The translations under genes and the position numbers were made by a program. Below, piece by piece: positions 41,309-51,670 of a stretch of 64,000 nucleotides of DNA. The notes under the pieces were generated by a model. It worked only from the letters and a program-made list of their open reading frames with translations, was not told the DNA's origin and did not search any database. Location: NCBI GenBank assembly GCA_023621995.1, contig JAMOAB010000029.1, positions 100,105-164,104 on the forward strand. The letters are read 5' to 3'. Origin of the DNA: Bacillota bacterium (lineage in GTDB: Bacteria > Bacillota > Clostridia > Caldicoprobacterales > Xylanivirgaceae). Position 1 is the first letter of the stretch, and each line of letters begins with the position of its first letter.

Positions 41309-42292
41309 ATGGGAAAAACTATTTACGGTTCAGATATCAAACAAATTGAACAAGGTGTTGTTTCAAAGAAGAGTAGTCCATTTATGCGTTATTTCAAGAA
41401 AAACTACGACATGTATCTACTATTGATACCTACTTTAGTGTTTATAATTATATTCAATATAATTCCAATGTATGGGATAACACTTGCCTTTAAGGATTAC
41501 AATATGTTTGCGGCAGAAACACCATGGAAATCGATTAGTGCTAGTGAATGGGTTGGCTTTAAACATTTTAAAAATGTATTTGGACGAAGTGATTTTAAAA
41601 ATGCCCTAGCCAATACACTGATTATAAGCGCTTATAAGATTTTATTTCTCTTTCCCCTACCGATTATCTTTGCAATATTTTTAAACGAGGTAAATAGTAT
41701 TAAATTTCAAAAGGGATTGCAGCTTATTGTATATCTTCCGCATTTCTTATCATGGGCTGTAGTTGCTGGTATATTTGTTGCTCTCCTTAGTTCAACGGGA
41801 GTAGTCAATATGATGTTAGCTAAGCTAGGGTTTGAAAAAGTTAAGTTCATGATGGACAATTCAGTATTCCGTAAGGTATTAGTTTTCTCAGAAGGTTGGA
41901 AGGAAATTGGATGGAGTTCTATAATATATTTTGCAGCAATTGCAGGCCTAGATCAGGAGTGTTATGAAGCAGCTCATATCGATGGTGCAAATCGCTTTCA
42001 ACAAATATGGTATATAACTATTCCTGGCCTAATGCCCACCATCATTCTAATGCTCATCCTTCGCGTTGGGAGTATTATGGATGCTGGCTTTTCCCAAATT
42101 TTTGCCATGTACAATCCTACTGTATATGAATCGGCAGATATCATAGGCACCTATGTATATCGTATGGGCCTTGGTAAGATGGACTTTAGCATGGGAACAG
42201 CAGTAGGGCTTTTCAACTCGTTAATTGGATTGATATTAGTGTTAAGCTCCAATAAGCTTGCAAAGAAAGCCACAGGCAAGAGCATTTGGTAG
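41309..42292 (+). CDS. Carbohydrate ABC transporter permease (LplB/YteP type)
   Basis: LLIPTLVFIIIFNIIPMYGITLAFKDYN; EAAHIDGANRFQQIWYITIPGL EAA loop. Confidence 0.93.
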   Translation: MGKTIYGSDIKQIEQGVVSKKSSPFMRYFKKNYDMYLLLIPTLVFIIIFNIIPMYGITLAFKDYNMFAAETPWKSISASEWVGFKHFKNVFGRSDFKNALANTLIISAYKILFLFPLPIIFAIFLNEVNSIKFQKGLQLIVYLPHFLSWAVVAGIFVALLSSTGVVNMMLAKLGFEKVKFMMDNSVFRKVLVFSEGWKEIGWSSIIYFAAIAGLDQECYEAAHIDGANRFQQIWYITIPGLMPTIILMLILRVGSIMDAGFSQIFAMYNPTVYESADIIGTYVYRMGLGKMDFSMGTAVGLFNSLIGLILVLSSNKLAKKATGKSIW

Positions 42293-42323
42293 GACAATCT
42301 TAGTAAGGGAGGGAGATAAGCAT

Positions 42324-43211
42324 ATGGCAACTAAACAAAAACATAAGATTTCTGTTTTTACGATCATAAATGTATTTATACTATCACTATTTGGAGTCAT
42401 TACACTACTTCCTGTATTGCATGTTGTTGCAAAGGCCTTTAGTGGTGAAGGTCCAGTGGTAGCAGGCTTGGTGACATTTTGGCCTAAACAATTTCAAACA
42501 GATACTATTAAATATGTATTAAAGAAACCAGAATTTTTAAGTTCTTTTAAAGTTTCGCTATTTGTCACAATAGTTGGGACTGCCATTGCCATGTTTTTGA
42601 CAGTTACAGTGGCATATCCCCTATCTAAACCTGAATTGAAAGGTAGGAAGTTTTTCCTATATATATTTGTGTTTATAATGTTATTTAACGCAGGGATGGT
42701 TCCAAATTATCTATTGTATCGTTCGCTGAATTTGACTAACACTATTTGGGCTTTAATCTTTCCAGGTGCCTTTTCTGTATTTAACATGCTAGTTGTTAAA
42801 AATTATTTTGAGTCACTACCAGAGACTGTAGAAGAGGCAGCTAGAATTGATGGGGCATCCAATATGCAGACACTTTATAAAGTGGTGATTCCCATGTCTC
42901 TGCCAGTTTTAGCAACGGTGACATTGTTTTATGCAGTTGGCTTTTGGAATAACTATATGTCTGGTGTCCTATATATTACAGATCCGTCTTTGAAACCACT
43001 ACAGCAATATCTATATGATTTAATCAATGAAGCTCTTGAGACTATCGATGCTACAGGTAATATTGCGGATATAGATTCAGCAATGAACCTTACAGGTGAG
43101 AGTGTGCGTGCGGCAACTATTGTTGTGTCTACAGTACCTATATTGCTTGTCTATCCATCCCTACAAAAATATTTTGTAAAGGGTATAACCATAGGTTCTG
43201 TAAAGGGATAA
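42324..43211 (+). CDS. Carbohydrate ABC transporter permease (LplC/YtcP type)
   Basis: EEAARIDGASNMQTLYKVVIPMSLPVLATV; ATG at 42324 behind GGGAGGGAGATA. Confidence 0.93.
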   Translation: MATKQKHKISVFTIINVFILSLFGVITLLPVLHVVAKAFSGEGPVVAGLVTFWPKQFQTDTIKYVLKKPEFLSSFKVSLFVTIVGTAIAMFLTVTVAYPLSKPELKGRKFFLYIFVFIMLFNAGMVPNYLLYRSLNLTNTIWALIFPGAFSVFNMLVVKNYFESLPETVEEAARIDGASNMQTLYKVVIPMSLPVLATVTLFYAVGFWNNYMSGVLYITDPSLKPLQQYLYDLINEALETIDATGNIADIDSAMNLTGESVRAATIVVSTVPILLVYPSLQKYFVKGITIGSVKG

Positions 43212-43294
43212 GATTTGAAGAGGAGCTTTACAGATTCAATTGTAAGGCTTTAATATAAAAACAAAGACTAGATATAAAATAAAAACTAGGAGGT

Positions 43295-44899
43295 ATGATT
43301 ATGAAGAGGGTTTTGAGTATTTTACTTGCCATAATGATCATCTTTACAGTTGTTGGATGTTCTGGAGGCGAGAAGGCTGACAGTCCTCAAACAGACACTA
43401 CCGTAACAGAAAAAGAAGGTAAGGAGTCTGATGACAAATCTGATGAACCAGAAGGAGAGGAAGATCCAATACTTTCAGATGAAAAACCTGAGCTAAAGAT
43501 TCTCACATACTATACAGGTTTTAACATGGAAGAACAGCCTAGCTATGAAGTAGTAGAAGAGATGACAGGTTATAAGGTGAAATGGTTTAATCTCCCACAA
43601 GAAAATGCAGATGAAAAGTTATTACTTGAAATAGCAGGTGGTACTTCGTATGATCTTTTAATGAGGATGAGCACTAATCAGACGAATCAGTTATATGTTC
43701 AAAATGCGTTAGTAGATTTAAAACCATACTTAGATAAATACGGCGAAAATATATATGAAGGTATATCTGATATGTCATTAGAAGCTCTTACCGATGAAGA
43801 TGGCATGATTTATGCTATACCCCACGAACCGTTTGATGAACCACAACCTGGTGATAATCCTTACGGTGTTCTAAAAGGAGGAATTGGCTTCAATTCTACC
43901 TATTTAGAGGAGTTAGGTAAAGATATACCCAAAAATTTAGATGAGTTCTACGACGTATTAAAGGCATATACCGATAAAACTGGCAAACCAGCATTTACAC
44001 AGTCTGCTGTAGGTTGGAACAACCATATTCTAGCTGCTTTTGGAATGGGAGATCCAAGCTGGTATGAGATAGATGGAGAATATGTCCATCGCATTAAGCA
44101 TCCTAAAGCTGTAGAATATCTAGCCTTTATGCAGAAGCTATATAAAGAGGGCTTACTGGACAATGATTTTCCTGTGAATACAGCTGAAACAGCAAAAGAG
44201 AAATTTGCAAATGGAACAGTTATCGCTTATCCTGTTATGTTTTGGAGTATAGATAGTATATATAATGCATTTGAAGCAGCAGGACTTGATGCAAAGGTAA
44301 AGGTAGCCACATATCTTGCTCCAGATGCTGAAACTGATCCTGTTGTCTATATAAGGCAGGGAATCCTCAATACAACATGTATTCCTAAGACTGCAGAAAA
44401 CCCAGAGCATGCAATAAATTGGTTTAATACAATTTCCGATAAGGATAACTTTGAGAAAATATATCTTGGTGAAGAAGGCGACTCCTATGAGATCAAGGAT
44501 GGAAGCTATTACCCGATATTCCCAGCCTTTGATGACTTTACTAATTCTGATAAATTTACAGGGGTTGCACCTGCAAGCAATGTATTCCAAATGTGGCAGG
44601 CAAGGGCGCGTAAGACAGATGCTATGGCTGAGATATATGATCAGATGAACTCTAGAATAGATGAATATAAGACCGAATATTATTATGAAAATTACGCGGC
44701 GTCCCTTGAAGCAGTGCAGAAAAATAAAATGGCACTAGATACTATGGTCAACGACTCCTTAATTCAAGCCATTGTAGATGGAGTGGATCCTCAAAAGGCT
44801 ATAGATGATATAATCGAAGAATGGGATAAGACCGGTGGACTTGAATATGAGGAAGCTATGAAAAATTGGTACAAAGAAAATAAGGATAAATTTAATTAA
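43295..44899 (+). CDS. Extracellular sugar-binding lipoprotein (ABC, LipO type)
   Basis: MKRVLSILLAIMIIFTVVGCSGG lipobox; DUF3502-like large SBP; follows permeases. Confidence 0.92.
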   Translation: MIMKRVLSILLAIMIIFTVVGCSGGEKADSPQTDTTVTEKEGKESDDKSDEPEGEEDPILSDEKPELKILTYYTGFNMEEQPSYEVVEEMTGYKVKWFNLPQENADEKLLLEIAGGTSYDLLMRMSTNQTNQLYVQNALVDLKPYLDKYGENIYEGISDMSLEALTDEDGMIYAIPHEPFDEPQPGDNPYGVLKGGIGFNSTYLEELGKDIPKNLDEFYDVLKAYTDKTGKPAFTQSAVGWNNHILAAFGMGDPSWYEIDGEYVHRIKHPKAVEYLAFMQKLYKEGLLDNDFPVNTAETAKEKFANGTVIAYPVMFWSIDSIYNAFEAAGLDAKVKVATYLAPDAETDPVVYIRQGILNTTCIPKTAENPEHAINWFNTISDKDNFEKIYLGEEGDSYEIKDGSYYPIFPAFDDFTNSDKFTGVAPASNVFQMWQARARKTDAMAEIYDQMNSRIDEYKTEYYYENYAASLEAVQKNKMALDTMVNDSLIQAIVDGVDPQKAIDDIIEEWDKTGGLEYEEAMKNWYKENKDKFN

Positions 44900-44946
44900 G
44901 AATATATGTTTAGCAAGTTTGAAAGCTAATATATATTAATGTAGAT

Positions 44947-44996
44947 GAGACCTGGCAAACAGTATAGCTTTAAAAAACTATAGTTTGTCAGGTCTC
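44947..44996 (+). terminator. Hairpin after the SBP gene
   Basis: GAGACCTGgCAAAC...GTTTGtCAGGTCTC (one G-T pair); weak T tract. Confidence 0.6.
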
Positions 44997-45154
44997 TGTT
45001 GTTGAAAAGGGGTATTATATAACTAAAACAAATACTAAAAATAAACCAGCCGTATTAATTGTAAAAGTATTTAAGGTAATTATTTAAATATGTAGACAAC
45101 TATTTTTAATATTGAACTTTAGAGAAGTTATGTAAAATGTAGGAGGTATGTGTT

Positions 45155-46498
45155 ATGAATTTGGAATTTCAATTCACACATGAAGCGGATGTAGTAGTGT
45201 GTGGAGCAGGAACTGCAGGTTCCATAGCGGCTATTGCAGCTGCCAATGAGGGAAAGACTGTGGCACTTATCGAACAATTTGGGACTGTAGGAGGAAGCAG
45301 TACACTAGGACTTGTAACTCCTTTAATGCGGACAGGGGTAGAGAACAATCCTATGTGTTCGTATGTTGCTCAAGATGTCAATGCTAGGCTGGTAGAATAC
45401 GGTGGAGCTAGCGGAGATGGATCAGCATTTGATCCCCACATGTTATCCTTAGTTTTAGAAGAGTTATTGATGCGGGATGAGATAAAAGTGTTTTATCACA
45501 CGTTTATATGTGATGTATCAAGGAAAGGAGATTCTATAAAAGGTATTGTCGTACAGAATAAATCTGGACGAGGTATAATAAGTGGCAAGGTCTATATTGA
45601 TGCTACTGGTGATGGAGATGTTTCATATCTAGCCGGAGCAGAATTTGAATCTGGTGATGAGGAGACTGGAAAGAACCAACCGGTATCTCTTCGCTATATG
45701 CTAGGCGGTATTGATATGAAAAAATTTCGAGAGTTTTTAGCTAAATACGGACATGTGTCGGAAAATATCTCTACAGCGGTGACAATACCTAATCGAAATT
45801 GGCCTTTGTATTCTGTCTTTATGGAGGCAGTTGAAAATGGCGATCTAGAAGAAGACGACGCAGTCTATTGGCAAATATTTGGAGTACCTGGGAGAAAGGA
45901 TACTCTGGCATTTAATTGCCCAGAATTTTTTGATACAACTGATGCAGTAGACTATAAAGATCTTACCTATGTTCAATTACATGGGAAAAAGGCTATTTTA
46001 AGGCAGCTAAGATTCTATAAGAAGTATCTACAGGGTTTTGAGGATGCATATATATCGGATATTGCCACAATGGTAGGTGTTCGTGAATCTCGTAGAATCG
46101 TCACAGAGTACTTTTTAAAGGCAGAAGATATATTGGCACATAGAAAGTTTGCAGATGGAATTGCCCAATCAAATTATCCTATAGACATCCATGGCAGGAA
46201 CTTACGACTTGAGTCTAACAAGGGAAATAGAGCTCTCGATGACAGTAGACCCTTTTATGAAATACCCTATCGCAGTTTAGTTGTTAAAGGGATCGACAAT
46301 TTATTAGTAGCTGGTAGGTGTATAGGTGCTGATTTTGTTGCCCAGAGTTCTCTGCGTATAATACCAACATGTAGGGCAATGGGAGAGGCTTGTGGAATCG
46401 CAGCAGCAATGGCTATTGATAATAATATAAAATCAGCTCAAGTTGATGGTAGCAAAGTTAGAGAACACATGATAAAAAAGGGTGCAGAGTTTGCCTAA
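45155..46498 (+). CDS. FAD-dependent oxidoreductase (FAD_oxidored family)
   Basis: ADVVVCGAGTAGSIAAIAAANEGKTVALIEQFGTVGGSSTLG; YIDATGDGDVSYLAGAEFE. Confidence 0.92.
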   Translation: MNLEFQFTHEADVVVCGAGTAGSIAAIAAANEGKTVALIEQFGTVGGSSTLGLVTPLMRTGVENNPMCSYVAQDVNARLVEYGGASGDGSAFDPHMLSLVLEELLMRDEIKVFYHTFICDVSRKGDSIKGIVVQNKSGRGIISGKVYIDATGDGDVSYLAGAEFESGDEETGKNQPVSLRYMLGGIDMKKFREFLAKYGHVSENISTAVTIPNRNWPLYSVFMEAVENGDLEEDDAVYWQIFGVPGRKDTLAFNCPEFFDTTDAVDYKDLTYVQLHGKKAILRQLRFYKKYLQGFEDAYISDIATMVGVRESRRIVTEYFLKAEDILAHRKFADGIAQSNYPIDIHGRNLRLESNKGNRALDDSRPFYEIPYRSLVVKGIDNLLVAGRCIGADFVAQSSLRIIPTCRAMGEACGIAAAMAIDNNIKSAQVDGSKVREHMIKKGAEFA

Positions 46499-46527
46499 GT
46501 TAGACTTGGAAGGGGAACATAATAATA

Positions 46528-47475
46528 ATGAAGTCAATTAGAGGAAGCTGGTTTGAATTTCAGCACCACAACAGGGCTGAAGGAGTCTATTGGAATGAGA
46601 GCTGTCAAAAGTTCACATGTGAAGATTGGAATGCTAAGATAAAAGAAATATCAGAAATAGGGATAGAATATTTAGTGTTATTGGCCAGCGCCCTATATGA
46701 GGAGGCATATTATAATTCTTCAATTTATCCAAGAGCCAAGCTTAATTGTGCTGATCCTATGGAGGCAATCTTTGCAGCTGCAGATAAATACAATATGAAA
46801 TTTTTTGTAAGCGGAGGATTCTTTGGAGATTGGACTGCCGATAGAGTCGCTTTTAATGACCCTGAGATAGAAAAAATGCGTCTACAGGCTTTAAACGAGA
46901 TTGCCGAAACATATGGGCATCATCCAAGTTTTTATGGTTGGTACTGGCCTAGAGAAGCATATATTGACTCTTATTTTAAAGAGGATTTTATTAGATATGT
47001 AAATAGCTGTAGTAGAGAAGCACGTAGGCTTATTCCAGATGGCAAAATTCTCATTGCTCCATATGGTACTAGAGTGGCAATACCTGATGACAAGTTTGTA
47101 GGGCAACTAGATGAGTTAGATGTAGATATTGTGGCTTATCAAGATGAAATAGGTGTTCAAAAGACAGAAGTTCATGAAATACCTAGAATTTATGAAGGCT
47201 TAAGGAGAGCACATGACAGGGCATCTAGAGCGGCAATTTGGGCAGATGTAGAAGCCTTTAAATTTGAAGGCACTGTCTATAAGAGTGCCCTCCTTCCTGC
47301 TCCTTTTTCGCGAGTGCAGAAACAGCTGGAGGCAGTGTCTCCATATGTAGATGTCATAACTATATATCAATATCAGGGGATGATGAACAAACCAGGCTCT
47401 AAGGTATTTGCTGGTCATCCAAGTTCTACAGAGTTATATTTAGATTATGTGAACTGGTTAGAGCAAAATAAATAA
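46528..47475 (+). CDS. DUF4434-type glycoside-hydrolase-like TIM barrel protein
   Basis: GSWFEFQHHNRAEGVYWNESCQKFTCEDWNAKIKEISEIGIEYLVL; HPSFYGWYWPREAYID. Confidence 0.75.
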   Translation: MKSIRGSWFEFQHHNRAEGVYWNESCQKFTCEDWNAKIKEISEIGIEYLVLLASALYEEAYYNSSIYPRAKLNCADPMEAIFAAADKYNMKFFVSGGFFGDWTADRVAFNDPEIEKMRLQALNEIAETYGHHPSFYGWYWPREAYIDSYFKEDFIRYVNSCSREARRLIPDGKILIAPYGTRVAIPDDKFVGQLDELDVDIVAYQDEIGVQKTEVHEIPRIYEGLRRAHDRASRAAIWADVEAFKFEGTVYKSALLPAPFSRVQKQLEAVSPYVDVITIYQYQGMMNKPGSKVFAGHPSSTELYLDYVNWLEQNK

Positions 47476-47510
47476 TATATTTTAAAGTAGAATTATAAAT
47501 AATAGAATTA

Positions 47511-47552
47511 AACCCGATGTGGCCATATTAGCTAATATGGCCACATCGGGTT
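47511..47552. terminator. Perfect long inverted repeat/terminator
   Basis: AACCCGATGTGGCCATATTAGCTAATATGGCCACATCGGGTT, 42-bp perfect palindrome, followed by CTTT. Confidence 0.8.
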
Positions 47553-47650
47553 CTTTATTTTCGACATATACTATACCACAGAATAACATAAATTTTAAGT
47601 ATTATAATTTTTATTAATATCATGTATTAAATATATTAGGTGATAATTTT

Positions 47651-48565
47651 ATGGAACAAAAGAGTATGACAGGACTAGTAAGTGCTTTTGCAAGAGCCTA
47701 TCATGCAGAAAACAATACAGAAAAATATTCAATGATAGCCTAGCAAATACTATTTTAGGAGAAGAGGAATATAATCAAATTTCAAAGAATTTTTTCACAG
47801 GGAATAAAATTTTTCAATCCATCTTTTTTAGGTACAGAGGACGAGGCGCTGAGATGGATTGTGGACAGCTTGTTATCACCATCCCCACTTGGTAGGGCGA
47901 TATTCAGTGAGACAGCATTTGAAAATGCTGTCAGAATCGGAGCGAAACAATATTTAATTTTTGCTGCAGGATATGATACTTTCGCCTATTGTCAACTGGA
48001 ATGGGCAAAAAAACTTCAGATTTTTGAACTTGATCATTCTGTAATTACACAGGATAAGCAGAACCGATTAAAAAGGTCAGACATTGAAATACCCGATAAT
48101 GTCCATTATATAGATGTAGATTTAACAAAACATAGATGAAAAGATAGCTTGCTAACAAAACCTGCTTTTCGCAAGGACAAAACTAGTTTTTGTAGTTTGC
48201 CAGGAATAATTTATTATTTGTCAAAGCCAATTTTTGTAGAAACTATTAAAACACTTGGCTCAGTTATTCCTGCAGGTAGTACTATTGTTTTTGACTATTC
48301 GGATGAAAACACCCATACTGCCCATGCAGGCGAGAGAACAAAAAAGCAATTAGCGTTGGCAGGTGGAGCGGGTGAGAAAATGCTTGCAAGCTATTCCTAT
48401 AATGCACTTGAGAGGTTACTTGCAGACAATGGCTTTCTAATCTATGAACACCTAACTCCTGATGACGTTATAGAGCGATATTTTACAAGATATAATATTG
48501 CTAATCCCAATCAGGTTATTACAGCTTTTGATAATGTGAACTATTGCCTCGCAGTTAAGAAATGA
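47651..48565 (+). pseudogene. Class I SAM methyltransferase (leucine carboxyl methyltransferase/COG3315-like), disrupted
   Basis: MEQKSMTGLVSAFARAYHAEN... needs two frame changes (about 47721-47725 and 47788-47802) and has an in-frame TGA at 48137-48139 where the reading continues (LTKHR*KDSLLTKPAFRKDK). Confidence 0.85.
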
Positions 48566-48762
48566 TATAGACAATTAATTGGGATTCATAGGATTGTTGT
48601 TTGTAGCCCATATGTCTCTTTATATAGGCGAGAAAGTATGGATATTCAATCCGTGTGAATAAAGAAACAAGTAAAGTAGACACAAAACCATAGCTGTTTT
48701 TACTGTATAGTATGATATACTTAGTATATAGAACTCGCCAATAACGATGTGGAGGTGAGGTT

Positions 48763-49461
48763 ATGAGAAGAGTACCATCTTTTATATTAGCTCTACTTTT
48801 TTGTGTATCTATCGCCGGTTGTCAAAAACCAAATGCATCGGCAGAAGTCCCCCCTGACTTAGTAGATATTACTAGTGGGGCAAAAGAGGAAGAGATAATT
48901 ATTACTTATTCGGATTTGACGCATGATGGCAATGAAGAAAAGGTAATGATAGATGTTTCGCAATTAAAGGAAAAGCAGACCGTCATTTTAAAGGTCTTAG
49001 ACGAGAAAGACAATATTATCTGGGAAGAGTCAGCAGGTACTGCCCATGCAGGTTGGAATTCTATATATCTGTACACTTTAAATGGAGAAGATTATCTATT
49101 GAGATATAATCCATATATAGTTCAAGGTATAGCAGATTACAAGTATGAGCTATTTTATTTAGATGAGAATGGTTCGGAGAAGCATAAGGATTTTAATAGT
49201 CTACATTTTGACATAACAGGTTGCGAACATCCATTAGATGTAGAAAAGATTGTATCCTTTGTGGATGAAGTAAATGAATATCTTAGCAAAAGCATTTTGC
49301 TGTTGAGCACGCAGGATTCAGAATTAGTACACAGCACTTCTAAAGATCGTATAGTTAAAACGGAAGAACTTTCATGGCTAAACGACTATGACATAGAATA
49401 TGATGACCATGATAGTCTAAAAGACAAGTTAGAGAAATATCAAGAACATTTTACAGATTGA
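48763..49461 (+). CDS. Putative lipoprotein of unknown function
   Basis: MRRVPSFILALLFCVSIAGCQKPN lipobox; GGAGGTGAGG RBS. Confidence 0.78.
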   Translation: MRRVPSFILALLFCVSIAGCQKPNASAEVPPDLVDITSGAKEEEIIITYSDLTHDGNEEKVMIDVSQLKEKQTVILKVLDEKDNIIWEESAGTAHAGWNSIYLYTLNGEDYLLRYNPYIVQGIADYKYELFYLDENGSEKHKDFNSLHFDITGCEHPLDVEKIVSFVDEVNEYLSKSILLLSTQDSELVHSTSKDRIVKTEELSWLNDYDIEYDDHDSLKDKLEKYQEHFTD

Positions 49462-49509
49462 TTGGAAATTACTAAAATAACATTTTAAAGTGATTATACG
49501 GAGGCCAAT

Positions 49510-50025
49510 ATGACAATTGGTAATAGAATAATGATAGTCGGCTCGCCTGGAAGTGGGAAGAGCACTTTTGCACGGGAACTTGCTGAAATTACAGGTATCC
49601 CGTTAATTCATCTCGATAGAAAGTTTTGGAATGCTGGATGGGTAGAGATGCCAAAGGAAGAGTTTTATGCATGGCAGAGGGAAATAGTTCAGGAGGACAC
49701 ATGGATAATTGATGGAAATTATGGTGGCTCAATGGATATCCGCCTTTTAAGGGCAGATACGGTTGTAAACTTCCAGCTTTCAAGGTGGACTTGTGTCATG
49801 GGATATTTTAAGCGGCTGATTACGAATATGGGGAAGAGTCGTCCAGATATGGGAGAGGGTTGTCCCGAGCGGCTGGACTTGGAATTTGTAAAATATATTT
49901 GGAATTTCCCTAAAAATGTTGCTGGAAGTAATAGGGAGAGGATAGAGCGGTATGAGGGTTTAAAGGTTATAACTTTTTCGAGTAGGAGAGAGGCTGATAG
50001 CTTCTTAGAAGGACTTAGGTCTTGA
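49510..50025 (+). CDS. P-loop NTPase, adenylate kinase/topology modulation (FlaR-like) protein
   Basis: IMIVGSPGSGKSTFARELAEITGIPLIHLDRKFWNAGW; WIIDGNYGGSMDIRLLRADTVV. Confidence 0.88.
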   Translation: MTIGNRIMIVGSPGSGKSTFARELAEITGIPLIHLDRKFWNAGWVEMPKEEFYAWQREIVQEDTWIIDGNYGGSMDIRLLRADTVVNFQLSRWTCVMGYFKRLITNMGKSRPDMGEGCPERLDLEFVKYIWNFPKNVAGSNRERIERYEGLKVITFSSRREADSFLEGLRS

Positions 50026-50045
50026 GTTTTAAAAAATATGGAGGA

Positions 50046-51635
50046 ATGAAAATGGAAGGTAGAAGGCCTGTGATATTAATTGTCATGGACGGAATAGGGA
50101 TTAATGAAGAAGAATATGGAAACTCTGTTAAATCGGCATATACACCTACACTCAATAAACTTTCAAGAATATGTCCAAGCATTCAACTACAGGCCCATGG
50201 GACAGCAGTTGGCTTACCCTCTGACTATGATATGGGCAATAGTGAGGTAGGGCATAATGCACTTGGAAGTGGACAGATATATGCCCAAGGTGCAAGGCTT
50301 GTAAATGAATCCATTAAAAATGGTAAAATGTATTCTTCCCTTACTTGGAATATTATAATTAATAACTGCATTAAAAATAATAGTACATTGCATTTTATTG
50401 GACTCTTATCCGATGGCAATGTTCACTCTAATGTGTCACATCTAAAGTCAATGCTAAAGAGATCTAAAAAAGAAGGGATATTACATGTGCGAATTCATAT
50501 TTTATTGGACGGCCGTGATGTCGATCCCATATCAGCATTAAAATATGTAGATGATTTAGAGACATTTTTATCAGAATTAAACGATGATCATTTTGACGCT
50601 AGAATTGCCTCAGGTGGCGGGCGCATGAAAATTACTATGGACAGATATGAAGCAAATTGGAATATGGTAAAGCTCGGATGGGATACACATGTTTTAGGTA
50701 TTGGTAGACAATTTGGGAGCGCTAATCAGGCGATAAAAACTTATAGGGATGAGCTCGGGGTTATAGATCAAGATTTGCCGCCTTTTGTGATTGCAAAAAA
50801 TGGGATACCTGTAGGCACCATTTATGATAATGATAGCGTCATTCTTTTCAATTTTAGGGGAGATAGAGCTATTGAGCTAAGCGGAGCCTTTGAGGAAGAG
50901 GACTTCGATAAGTTTGACCGAGTAAGATACTCGAAGGCTGTCTACGCTGGTATGCTACAATATGATGGCGATTTAGAATTGCCAAAGCGCTACCTTGTAT
51001 CTCCACCAGATATCCATAATACTTTATCTGAGTTTTTAGTAGAGCATAATATTAAGCAATATGCTGTCTCTGAAACTCAGAAATATGGACATGTTACATA
51101 TTTCTGGAATGGAAATCGAACTGAAAAACTTTCTGAAGAACTTGAGGTTTTCGAAGAGGTTCTATCAGATAAGGTGCCATTTGAACAGCGACCCTGGATG
51201 AAATCCGCAGAGATTACAGATAAACTGATTGATGCTATAAAATCGGGTGAATATAAATTCCTACGTGCAAATTATCCAAACGGGGATATGGTTGGACATA
51301 CAGGTGATTTTAGAGCTGCCCGGATTGCAGTCGAGGCCGTAGATCTGTGTATCGAAAGAATTATAAAGGCTGTGGATGAAGTAAATGGGATACTTATTAT
51401 AACTGCAGATCATGGTAATGCTGACGAGATGTATGAAAAGATTGGAAAAAATGAAATACCCAAAATTAAAACTGCCCATACTTTAAATCCTGTACCGTTT
51501 ATAATCTATGACAGATTTCAAGAACACAAGCTAAAGCAAGGTAGCTTTGGACTTGCTAATGTTGCTTCTACTGTGGTCAATCTTTTAGAGTTAGAAAATC
51601 CTGAAATATGGGAGGAAAGCTTATTAGAAAAATAG
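50046..51635 (+). CDS. 2,3-bisphosphoglycerate-independent phosphoglycerate mutase family protein
   Basis: PVILIVMDGIGIN; DYDMGNSEVGHNALGSGQIYAQG; ITADHGNADEM; ATG behind GGAGG. Confidence 0.9.
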   Translation: MKMEGRRPVILIVMDGIGINEEEYGNSVKSAYTPTLNKLSRICPSIQLQAHGTAVGLPSDYDMGNSEVGHNALGSGQIYAQGARLVNESIKNGKMYSSLTWNIIINNCIKNNSTLHFIGLLSDGNVHSNVSHLKSMLKRSKKEGILHVRIHILLDGRDVDPISALKYVDDLETFLSELNDDHFDARIASGGGRMKITMDRYEANWNMVKLGWDTHVLGIGRQFGSANQAIKTYRDELGVIDQDLPPFVIAKNGIPVGTIYDNDSVILFNFRGDRAIELSGAFEEEDFDKFDRVRYSKAVYAGMLQYDGDLELPKRYLVSPPDIHNTLSEFLVEHNIKQYAVSETQKYGHVTYFWNGNRTEKLSEELEVFEEVLSDKVPFEQRPWMKSAEITDKLIDAIKSGEYKFLRANYPNGDMVGHTGDFRAARIAVEAVDLCIERIIKAVDEVNGILIITADHGNADEMYEKIGKNEIPKIKTAHTLNPVPFIIYDRFQEHKLKQGSFGLANVASTVVNLLELENPEIWEESLLEK

Positions 51636-51670
51636 AAACAATAAAGCCTGTGGAATGTGATAAATAAGCC

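Noticed and set aside
41621-41640. ATAAGCGCTTAT palindrome resembling the operator core
   Set aside because: Inside the ABC permease coding sequence, lacks the GTAAGCGCTTAC extension; probably chance.
47511-47552. 42-bp perfect palindrome as a possible mobile-element end or REP element
   Set aside because: Sits directly after a gene end with a partial T tract and has no second copy noticed; most simply a terminator.
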